DNA of 64,000 nt. It comes from Fuerstiella sp041398845. Its GTDB lineage: Bacteria; Planctomycetota; Planctomycetia; Planctomycetales; Planctomycetaceae. Of this stretch, positions 1 through 8,027 are shown piece after piece. Every line of letters starts with the position of its first letter. The first letter of the stretch is position 1. The position numbers and the translations under genes are program-made. The notes under the pieces were generated by a model. The model worked only from the letters and a program-made list of their open reading frames with translations, ran no database searches and was not told where the DNA came from. The stretch is from NCBI GenBank assembly GCA_041398845.1, contig JAWKTZ010000008.1:434001-498000 (forward strand), read 5' to 3'.

Positions 1-2
1 CC

Positions 3-104
3 TACCCACTGACTCAGATCGAACAGGGCATACAGGACGCAATGGAATCGGGGCGGAACGGAAAGGTGATTCTGAGCACGGAAGACATCTCAGAGCACGG
101 TTGA
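3..104 (+). CDS. C-terminal fragment of a probable zinc-binding (MDR) dehydrogenase
   Basis: The window opens inside a reading frame that begins at base 3 and stops at the TGA at 102-104, giving 33 residues (YPLTQIEQGI then QDAMESGRNGKVILST). A YPL-x(n)-A-x-x-x-M/ESG-x-x-GKV-I pattern is the usual C-terminal end of medium-chain (zinc-type) alcohol dehydrogenase and quinone oxidoreductase proteins. The catalytic and NAD(P)-binding parts lie outside the window, so substrate and cofactor cannot be judged. A palindromic repeat begins 36 bases after the stop. The family call rests on a short stretch and is tentative. Confidence 0.5.
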   Translation, partial: YPLTQIEQGIQDAMESGRNGKVILSTEDISEHG

Positions 105-833
105 TGCGGCGGCTATCCCGGTTCCGTTTTCAGTTCGCCGGCAACCCGAAGCGTCGGCAGGGAGGACTTGGGATGAATCCTCGCTGACGCTTCGGGTTGC
201 GAAGGGGTTGAATACAAGTTGTTAGTCTAAAAAGACTTAGCAATGAATTCGTGCCACAACGTGGCGCTGACCAGTTAGTGACCTCCCGCTTTCATTTTCC
301 GGATCAAGAGGCTCTTCGGCGAGCACGTCGAAGAGCTTTCTTATTGTGGGACAAAGAGCGACTGAGGCCACACTGGGCACCGTGAAGATGATGTGACCAT
401 GATTTCAGGGAAGAAGCTGTTGAGTTAGTTGCTCCAGCCATTCCGCTCGCTTAACGCCCTGACACTCGGGCAGGAGCGGTGCCCCTCGGTGGTGGCGTCA
501 GAAGGAGTTGTATTTCATGTGGATGACGTGACCGCAGTCGCAGCGTTTCGAGATGAGCATCCAGCCGACTGGTGCGGCAGTTGACAATCCGCGGCGGCTG
601 GTGTTGGTTGCGTGATGCTGCGGGATGAGGCTCGACCGCGATGCTGCCGATTCCGCCGCTGGGCTCCTCAGACAGGCTCAGATTGCAACCGGGATCTCGT
701 TGCTGAGTGAGCTCGTGGCGAATAAGAGGATTCCGGTCGGGAATTTGATTTCGAGAGCGCTTCGGAACGGTTATGCTGAGAGATGATGCCGCCGGATGAC
801 CTGACCGGCCGCTTTAGACTCCCGAGACAGATC
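105..833. other. Region without a supported gene
   Basis: Apart from the palindromic repeat at 141-200 I see no credible gene here. A minus-strand open frame ending with the TGA at 498-500 reads through a zinc-ribbon-like RCDCGHVIH motif. It has no upstream start except an ATG at 558-560, which leaves 20 residues, so it is at most a remnant. No terminator with a T-run and no clear promoter were recognised. Confidence 0.5.
141..200. repeat. Palindromic repeat, CCCGAAGCGTC family, copy 1
   Basis: The left arm GCAACCCGAAGCGTC (141-155) pairs with GACGCTTCGGGTTGC (186-200). The inner parts (GGCAGGGAGGA and TCCTCGCTGA) pair less well. The same core, CCCGAAGCGTCAGCGAGGGA, forms a perfect palindrome at 31927-31989. 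The two copies are about 32 kb apart, so this is a dispersed REP-like family. The position just after the stop of the dehydrogenase fragment suggests it may act as a transcript end, but there is no T-run. Confidence 0.75.
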
Positions 834-1775
834 ATGAATCTTGTGCTTCAAATCACTCGCGGTCCGCGCCGGGGAACTCGTCGAGTTCTTCAGGCGGGGC
901 AGCGCGCTGTGATTGGAGCGGCCAACTGGTCGGACTTTCCGTGTCACGACAGTGCGATGGACGATACTCAGTTTCTGGTAAAGTGTCTGCGGTCCGCCGG
1001 CTGGGTTCAGAATCTGTCCGGATCTGTGAAGCTGATGGTCAACGGCGTCGTCGTTCAAAAGAAGCGACTGGGCCAGGGTGATATCGTGACGGCAGGTAAC
1101 TGCGACTTTCTGGCATCGATCAGACGGCATGAAGGCGTCTTTGAAGATCTGAAGATTCCTCTTGTGGGGACAGACGATTTTGCTCAACAGTTCAATCGCC
1201 GCATCGTGGCTCCGAGGATTTCAAAAGTGGGGCTGATTCCGGATCGCAACACCGTGTTCCCCGAGGCGTGGGCAGAATCCGTCCGGCTGAAGAACGAAGG
1301 AAAGGGAATTCCGTCACTGGGTCTGCTGAAATCTCTGGCCACCAACGGAAAGGCCGGGCTGCTCATCGACACCAGCGCGGCACCCGACGTGTTCGCTGCT
1401 GATTCACCGGTGCGGCCGGAGCACATGATTCCGCTCAGTTCACCGGAAGATCGGCAGTGCTATCTGTTTCTGGTCGACAGTCAGCCTCTGGCGGATCTGC
1501 ACCGACTGCTGTCGAGACTGTGGCTGGATGGGCGTGTCATCTTTTTCGTGCCAATCGATGCGACTCTGCGACACAGAAATCGCTTTTCCGAATCGTCGTT
1601 GTGGCGCGGACGAACGGCCGGGCAGATCAGCGGACTGCTCACAGACGGCCCGGCGTCACTTCAGGAAGGTGTGTTTCGCTATCTGGAAAGCGTGTTGCTG
1701 CCGAACGATGTCGGCTGGACACTGCTGTCACGTGCGGCCATCAGCTATGACCAGTTGCACCGCAGTTCGGCGTAA
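834..1775 (+). CDS. FHA-like domain protein of unknown function
   Basis: This encodes 313 residues. The N-terminal ~100 residues resemble an FHA domain: an opening MNLVLQITRGPRRG stretch, a basic linker, then a VIG-like strand and an NG-V-V turn (LMVNGVVVQKKRLGQGD). The usual conserved FHA residues (GR, S-x-x-H) are not clear, so phosphothreonine binding is uncertain. The C-terminal half (about residues 200-310) is alpha/beta with hydrophobic strands (YLFLVDSQPL, VIFFVPIDA) and matches no family I recognise. An in-frame ATG lies at 783, but the protein-like alignment with FHA proteins starts at 834, which I prefer. It converges on the large kinase gene with an 18-bp gap. No signal peptide or membrane segment is visible, so it is probably cytoplasmic. 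Confidence 0.6.
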   Translation: MNLVLQITRGPRRGTRRVLQAGQRAVIGAANWSDFPCHDSAMDDTQFLVKCLRSAGWVQNLSGSVKLMVNGVVVQKKRLGQGDIVTAGNCDFLASIRRHEGVFEDLKIPLVGTDDFAQQFNRRIVAPRISKVGLIPDRNTVFPEAWAESVRLKNEGKGIPSLGLLKSLATNGKAGLLIDTSAAPDVFAADSPVRPEHMIPLSSPEDRQCYLFLVDSQPLADLHRLLSRLWLDGRVIFFVPIDATLRHRNRFSESSLWRGRTAGQISGLLTDGPASLQEGVFRYLESVLLPNDVGWTLLSRAAISYDQLHRSSA

Positions 1776-1793
1776 CGGCCTGGCCATCATCTG

Positions 1794-4700
1794 TCACAGC
1801 GCGTCGGCGGTGAGTGCCAGCGGATTCTTCCAGATGATGGCGGTCCCGTCGTCGCTGCACGTGGCAATGGTACCGCTGGAAGCGACGGCAAGGTCAGTGA
1901 CGGCGGCTCGATGAGCGACTCCGGGAAGGTTGGGTGACAGAAAGCGGTAGGCCTGATAAGGCGTCTGACCGGACCAGTTCCAGACGATGGCGGCTCCATC
2001 GGTACCGCCGGAGACAAGGTACGGGGAACCCGGTGTTTCGACAAATTCCACACAGGAAATGCCGCCGGCACCGTGCCCTTCAAACGTCGACCTGTAGACA
2101 AAGGTGCCGTCTGCGGGATCCTTCTGAAAAATCAGACCGATGCTGCCGCCGGTGTCTTCCGAACGACCTGCCAGCACCACTGCCGAACCATCCTGTCGGA
2201 AATCACCGCATCTGAACAGGATTGTGGCGTTGTTGGCTGTCTGAGCTGACAAGGGTGTTGGCGTCTGCGTCGCGATGTCATAGACCGCAGCCTGTTTTTC
2301 CGCAACCACCAGCAGTGTGGATCCGTCGGACGACCATTTTACATCTGCAATTCGGCCCTGCTGAGCATCATGGGTCAATGTGGTTGTCAGTTTTCCGGTG
2401 GTCGAATCCCAGTCCCAGACTTTGACGACTCCATCCTGTCCTCCGCTGGCGAGTTGTTTTGAGTCCGGTGAAAACGTCAGCGCTGTGACTCCGCCCACGT
2501 GAGGATTCGAGGCCTTGCTTAATGTCTGAGCGTACCCGGGATCGGTCTCGGCGCTGTTGAAAATGCGAATGGAGGCACTGCCGGTGGCCAGAAATCTGTG
2601 TTCCGGATCGGTCGACAGTGCGGACACATTGACGGATCGCTGAGGCTGAAAGGTGGTGACCAGTTGGCCGGAATCCATGTCCCACAGTTGAGCGGCCGTG
2701 CCATCAAACGTAGCGATCAGACTGCGATTGGTGGCCTTCGACAATGCTGAGGGAAACACGGCGGCGGTAATGTGAGTGTCAGTGGATTCCGACCGACTGC
2801 GAAACACTTTGGCAAGTGTCCAGGTTTCGGTGTTCAGGATGTTGATCTGACCTCCGGCGACGATCGCGGCCTGTGATCCGTCGGCCGACCATGCGATGGA
2901 CGACACCAGACCGGCTGAGGACGCTTTGTTGCCCTTGACCGTCCATGAGTGTTTGTCAGCGACGGCGGCCAGTCGAATCGCACGGCCGCGTTTTTCATCG
3001 ATTCGGCGAACCTTTACTTCATAAACGGCTTCATCACTGCTCTTCAGAAATGTCGCGTGCAGAGTCAGAAACTGCTGCCTGTCCGGTGACACCGCCAGTC
3101 GATCAATGGGAGACCGAACGTCCCCCTGGTAGCTGTCGGCAAGTTTCATGGTGGCGGTTTCTCCCGTTGTTGACAGAGAAACGTCCCAGCTTCGAATTTC
3201 TCCGTCGACTCCCACGGTCAGCAATTGATTTGCGCCGAGCCACGCCATGCCGGTGACCAGAGATTTTTCGTCGTGAGCTCGCACCGATGCCAGCAGTTTT
3301 CCATCCGCCGTGTTCCACAGAGCGACGTATCCGTCTTTGGATCCGGTCGCGACGGTGAGACTGTCGTCAGACACGGTGATTGCGGTCACAATATCGCGAT
3401 GAAAGCCGTTCAGAACGACTCCGTCAGTGGGCGGAGTCGCTCCTGTCAGCAGTTGAGCGACATTCCAGATCCGACAGGGAAAGTTGGTACGATCTGTGTC
3501 CTGTTCTTCTTCAAAGGCAGACGTGACAATGAACGTTCCGTTCGGCGCCGCCGCGACCGCATTGACAAGTCGCAGCCCGGTGAGTCGATTTTTTTCGGTT
3601 CCGAAGTCGCCTGCCAGCGGATCGGCCTGCCACAGGCACAGGCTGCCGTCGAAGCTTGTCGACAGACAGATGTGCTGGTCCGGCGGCAGAAACATCAGTT
3701 GTGAAACGTTGAACTTATGACCTTCTTCAAACAGCCGACTGCGACGATGAAAAGACACTTCCTGAGATTCGCCGCGGACAGGATGTCCGCTGGTCGCGTC
3801 CCACAGCACCGCCGTCCCGTCCGCTCCGCCGGTGACGATTCGTGATCCATCGGCTGTCATGTCCACCGATCGAATCCCGCCTCGCAGAATCTCCATAGTG
3901 CCTTTCGGCTGTGACGATTGATTCAAGACAATGAAGGCCGGATCGTCGGCCGTGTCTGATTGCAGCGGTCGATGACCCGTCAGCAGGTAGCTTTGCTTTG
4001 AACGGACGTTGCGGACCGACACCGGAGTTTCCGTCACCGGTGGTTCGGGATCGTCGGAGGCCGCCGTTGCGGGGTCCGATTTTGTCGTGTTCAGAATCCT
4101 CTGAAGATCCTCAACATAGGTTTCGAGGTTCCAGACGCGGCTCGAACGATCCCGGCTGGTGGAAAGCAACCGTTGACCGGCTGTGTCCAGAAAGGCGACA
4201 TCCGTCACAGCGGCTCCGTGACCTTGTAGCTGAAGATCGCTTTCCCATAGAACGCTCAATTGGCCGGCACCGGCGTTCCGGACCTTCCAGATGCCGATGG
4301 TGCGATCGTCGGATGCGGTGGCGAAACGGCTGCCGTCGGCGGAGAACGCAATGGCGTTGACCGGACGTCGGTGTTTGGACTGAATCCATTCCCGCGACCC
4401 CGTTTTTTGAAGTTCCGTCGGCGACTGAAACGGAAATTTATCGGTGGACTCGTTCCGGGGAAGGATCAGAATGCTGCCGTTGCGACTGTTGCCGACAACC
4501 ATCAGTTCTGCGTTTCGAGGCGACACGGCCAGAACCTGAGGAGGCGAATTGGAGTCGCGGGTAAATGTCAACTGAGGATTGGGTTTCAACCGATGAGCTC
4601 CGTCGTCCGCGATCCTCAGAGCCAATACATTGGCCGACGTGTCGGCTCGTGAACCCGCACAGATCAGCACGTTCTGTGATGGAAGCATCGTCAGGTCACG

Positions 4701-7700
4701 AACTTCGGTATCGGCGTCGTAAGTCCACGCTTTCGAACCATCCAGTCGCCATGCGGTCAGAAGTCCGTTCTGAGTCGCGGTGATGATGGTGTCGCCGTTG
4801 AGTTCCAGTGTGGTGAACTTCTGTGTGCCGGTGGCGATGTCACGTTTTGAATCTTCAGCGTAGTTCCAAAGCGTGAGTGTCCGGTCGTGAACACACACGA
4901 TAGCCGTTTGACCGGCCACGAAGGCCGCGTCGGCAAAAGCCCCGGTATCAAGCGTCCATTCGTGGGCTGCCTTGTTGGCGGGTTGCCCGGTTCCGGAGTC
5001 GACGGAACGCACGCTGATGCGGCCGGAATTCTCTCCCGTTGGAGCGTGTAGCCATGCGACAAACGTTCCATCGGGGCTGAGGCGTTGTGTCTGGACGGGC
5101 GTTTCGGTCGGAACGGACAGCAGACGTTCCAACTGCTCCTTCTGAGCATTAAGTTCGTTGATACGCTGAGCCTTCGAGGTTTCGTCCAGAGCATTCAGTT
5201 CATCGCTTTTCAGCAGTGCTTCAATCCCCCGTTTGGCGTCTGTCAGATTCATACTCACCGTGTCACTGGTGGCCTTCTGCATTTTGACTTCGAATGACGC
5301 GACCTTTTGTTCTCGTTCAGCAATATTCTTCTCCGCTTCGATTCTCTGTTTTTCCTTTTCGAGATTCATTCGTTCTTCATTTGCCACACGGACGGCCTCC
5401 TTTGCCAACTCCACAGCCTCTTCGGCGGCTTTCGCCGCTTGCTTGGCAGTAGCCTCTTCCATGCGGGCCATCATTAAATCGATCGCCACTTTTCGCTTGT
5501 CATCCTCTACCTTCGCGAGTTCCACTTTCGCGTTGTTGGCTTCAGTCAGTGCTCGTTCTGCTTCGGACTTTGCCGTGGCGGCAGCAGCCGTGGCAGTGCT
5601 CGCTTCTGCTTTGGCGATCGTGGCTTTCTCAGTCTCAATCTTTGCAGCTTCCTGCGCCGCAACCGCTTTCTCCTGCTCAGCCGCAGCCGTGGCCTTTGCC
5701 GTTTTAATTTCAATTCCCGCCTCGTTGAGCGCCTTGTTGTCGAGATAGAATTTTCCTGCGGCTACGGGCCCGCCAATCATGATGGTGCCCATGAGAGCCG
5801 CCATCGTCCACTTTTGCGCTCCGCGACGTTTCTTCGCCTTCTGCAGTTTGTTTCTGACGGCGACGTATTCTTTGGCGTCCGGGTTGTGAGCCACAAGTTG
5901 CAGGCCGAGGTCATAGTCGCCTCGCTTGTAAGCCAGTTTGGCATTGTTCAGTCTTGCGTCGAACAATCCCTGAGCGGCGGCTTTGTTGCCATCCCAGTTA
6001 CGCAGCGACTCTTCGTACAGGGCAGCGGCCGTCTGGTAGTCTTCGTACCCTTCGCTCGACGATCCCGTCTTCCCCGCCATCAACTGATCGGCTCGACGAG
6101 CCAGGTGGCGACTTTCTTCATGACGCTGATAATCGCGGATGGCCGCCTGAAACTCCTGAACGCTCTTGAAGCGATCTTCCGGTCGAGTCTGCAGAGCCTT
6201 CATGGCGATGTCGAACAGTTCCCCCTTCTGGTCGGTTTCGCGGATCCTGTTTCGACCAACGACTTCATTAATCTGTTCGATCTTCATCCGCTGCCGTTCT
6301 GTAGGCGTCGGATTGGCCGGCATGTTCTTTGGGATTTCGAACTTGTGCGGAGCATGCCCCGTCATGATTTCGAACAGCATTCCGCCGAGCAGATAGATGT
6401 CGCTCCATCGGCCAATGGCTTCACCGGGACCGGTCCACAGCTCCGGAGCCATATAAGCGGCTGTTCCGGCTCCAAACGATGCTGTGGCCGAAGACGAATT
6501 CTGTCGACCGGAATCCGGAGTAAACACGGCCAGACCCCAGTCGAGCACGATCACTTCACCGAAGTCACCGATGATGACGTTTTCCGGTTTCAGGTCGCGA
6601 TTGACAACTCCCTGGCTGTGAGCATAGGCGACGCCGTCACACACCTTCAGCAGCACTTCCAGGTTCTCTGCAAGGCTCATGGTGCGGATCGGATCGCTGG
6701 CGATGTCTTCTGCCGTTCTGCCTGATGGCCCGGCCGAACTGACCCACGGCGATCCCGTGACTCGCTTCATCGAATAGAACGGAATCCCGTCCTTTGTCTG
6801 ACACAAATCATGAATCGGCACGATGTTCGGATGGACCAGATTGGCCGTCACCAGAGCTTCGGACAGAAAGCATTCGCGCTGCAGGCGGGTAATCCGGCTG
6901 CTGTGTCCGGAACTGCCTCCGTCGTCCGGCAGTCGCAGTGTTTTGATCGCCAGCATGCGGTCGAGCGATGTCTGGCGAGCAATATAGACGACACCCATGC
7001 CGCCTCGCGCCAGTTCCTCAATGACTTCATAGTCGGCATCTTCCTGGACCGAGAAGGGAGCTTCGTGTCCGCTGACCGGACGTTCTCGGACGGCCAGAGA
7101 ACTTCCGAACCCGTCTTTCGATGACGCACCCCAGATGCGGGAACTGATGCCGGCGGCCGCTTCGTCAGCTCCGATTGTTTCCGTGGCCGGACTTTGCGAT
7201 GTTCCGCCACCACCAGACGATGGTTCGTCAGGAAAGCGGTCATCGGGTCCCAGAGTGCCCGGTCGTCCCATGGACTGCGAGTACTCCGGGTCGTCCATCG
7301 GCATATCGCTCAAAACTGTCGGACCCAGATCAGATTCGTAACCTGCCTGAGTATGATTGAGCGTGTCGTGTGAGCCGGTGACCCATTCGTCGTCGGACAA
7401 CTCGTCAATGTCCTCGCCGCCAGCACCGGACACGGCGTCGCTTTCGATTGAATCGGTGTACATCTGAGTCGCTCGATCGTCGGTCGCCACTTCGATAACG
7501 GCGTCGTCTTCATCGAATTCCTCAAAGTCGAACTCGTCATCCGTGGCCTCGTCGATGATCTCTGCATCGTCATCGTCGTCATCAACATCCGAAGCAGCGG
7601 CAGCCACGGGCAGAGAGTCCGGGTCACGATAGAACGGAGACTGCAGAGTGCCATGTGCCGGCAAGGGAATCTCGGCGACTTCGACATCGGAATCGGAGAA

Positions 7701-8027
7701 CGCATCGTCGTCATCGGACACAGCAATTTCATCGACAGCGTCGTCGTCATCCGTCAGGAAGTCCGCGACATCGTCGTCATCCATGTCTGCGGCAACCGGT
7801 GCGGCGTGAGGCCCCGATTCGTCGCTCAGAAAGTCCATCACGTCTTCGTCATCGACGTCACCACCAAGCGCAGCGAACTGTTCGGCCGGTTCATCATCGT
7901 CGCTCAGGAAATCCGTCACGTCGTCGTCATCAATCTCGTCGTCGCCCATAAAGTCCTCAAAGGACCCGGACAGATCGTCGTCCGACCCGGACAGATCGTC
8001 GTCATCAATGTTGGAATCGTCGGTCAT
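1794..8027 (-). CDS. Giant Ser/Thr protein kinase with acidic N-terminus, TM segment, coiled coil and WD40 propellers
   Basis: The product has 2,077 residues. Residues 1-300 are very rich in Asp/Glu. A Hanks-type kinase domain spans about 332-635: glycine loop ARGGMGVVY (340-348), VAIK-type lysine 362, catalytic loop NRDLKPEN (Asn 477 replaces the usual His, catalytic Asp 479), DWG (497-499) in place of DFG, and APE (527-529). Two short helical TPR-like stretches follow, then one hydrophobic segment (about 740-761), a long Ala/Glu/Lys coiled coil (about 765-985), and about 14 WD40-type repeats ending in motifs such as KVWDW and IIWKN (about 1000-2070). The expected topology is a cytoplasmic kinase with the coiled coil and propellers beyond the membrane. 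The start overlaps the stop of the giant repeat gene (ATGA), and GGGAGAAGAA lies just upstream, so the two are probably translationally coupled. Targets are unknown. Confidence 0.93.
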   Translation of the reverse strand: MTDDSNIDDDDLSGSDDDLSGSFEDFMGDDEIDDDDVTDFLSDDDEPAEQFAALGGDVDDEDVMDFLSDESGPHAAPVAADMDDDDVADFLTDDDDAVDEIAVSDDDDAFSDSDVEVAEIPLPAHGTLQSPFYRDPDSLPVAAAASDVDDDDDDAEIIDEATDDEFDFEEFDEDDAVIEVATDDRATQMYTDSIESDAVSGAGGEDIDELSDDEWVTGSHDTLNHTQAGYESDLGPTVLSDMPMDDPEYSQSMGRPGTLGPDDRFPDEPSSGGGGTSQSPATETIGADEAAAGISSRIWGASSKDGFGSSLAVRERPVSGHEAPFSVQEDADYEVIEELARGGMGVVYIARQTSLDRMLAIKTLRLPDDGGSSGHSSRITRLQRECFLSEALVTANLVHPNIVPIHDLCQTKDGIPFYSMKRVTGSPWVSSAGPSGRTAEDIASDPIRTMSLAENLEVLLKVCDGVAYAHSQGVVNRDLKPENVIIGDFGEVIVLDWGLAVFTPDSGRQNSSSATASFGAGTAAYMAPELWTGPGEAIGRWSDIYLLGGMLFEIMTGHAPHKFEIPKNMPANPTPTERQRMKIEQINEVVGRNRIRETDQKGELFDIAMKALQTRPEDRFKSVQEFQAAIRDYQRHEESRHLARRADQLMAGKTGSSSEGYEDYQTAAALYEESLRNWDGNKAAAQGLFDARLNNAKLAYKRGDYDLGLQLVAHNPDAKEYVAVRNKLQKAKKRRGAQKWTMAALMGTIMIGGPVAAGKFYLDNKALNEAGIEIKTAKATAAAEQEKAVAAQEAAKIETEKATIAKAEASTATAAAATAKSEAERALTEANNAKVELAKVEDDKRKVAIDLMMARMEEATAKQAAKAAEEAVELAKEAVRVANEERMNLEKEKQRIEAEKNIAEREQKVASFEVKMQKATSDTVSMNLTDAKRGIEALLKSDELNALDETSKAQRINELNAQKEQLERLLSVPTETPVQTQRLSPDGTFVAWLHAPTGENSGRISVRSVDSGTGQPANKAAHEWTLDTGAFADAAFVAGQTAIVCVHDRTLTLWNYAEDSKRDIATGTQKFTTLELNGDTIITATQNGLLTAWRLDGSKAWTYDADTEVRDLTMLPSQNVLICAGSRADTSANVLALRIADDGAHRLKPNPQLTFTRDSNSPPQVLAVSPRNAELMVVGNSRNGSILILPRNESTDKFPFQSPTELQKTGSREWIQSKHRRPVNAIAFSADGSRFATASDDRTIGIWKVRNAGAGQLSVLWESDLQLQGHGAAVTDVAFLDTAGQRLLSTSRDRSSRVWNLETYVEDLQRILNTTKSDPATAASDDPEPPVTETPVSVRNVRSKQSYLLTGHRPLQSDTADDPAFIVLNQSSQPKGTMEILRGGIRSVDMTADGSRIVTGGADGTAVLWDATSGHPVRGESQEVSFHRRSRLFEEGHKFNVSQLMFLPPDQHICLSTSFDGSLCLWQADPLAGDFGTEKNRLTGLRLVNAVAAAPNGTFIVTSAFEEEQDTDRTNFPCRIWNVAQLLTGATPPTDGVVLNGFHRDIVTAITVSDDSLTVATGSKDGYVALWNTADGKLLASVRAHDEKSLVTGMAWLGANQLLTVGVDGEIRSWDVSLSTTGETATMKLADSYQGDVRSPIDRLAVSPDRQQFLTLHATFLKSSDEAVYEVKVRRIDEKRGRAIRLAAVADKHSWTVKGNKASSAGLVSSIAWSADGSQAAIVAGGQINILNTETWTLAKVFRSRSESTDTHITAAVFPSALSKATNRSLIATFDGTAAQLWDMDSGQLVTTFQPQRSVNVSALSTDPEHRFLATGSASIRIFNSAETDPGYAQTLSKASNPHVGGVTALTFSPDSKQLASGGQDGVVKVWDWDSTTGKLTTTLTHDAQQGRIADVKWSSDGSTLLVVAEKQAAVYDIATQTPTPLSAQTANNATILFRCGDFRQDGSAVVLAGRSEDTGGSIGLIFQKDPADGTFVYRSTFEGHGAGGISCVEFVETPGSPYLVSGGTDGAAIVWNWSGQTPYQAYRFLSPNLPGVAHRAAVTDLAVASSGTIATCSDDGTAIIWKNPLALTADAL

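Noticed and set aside
498..560. Zinc-ribbon-like RCDCGHVIH peptide on the minus strand
   Set aside because: Only 20 codons remain after the sole ATG, and the frame is closed by a stop not far upstream. At most a gene remnant.
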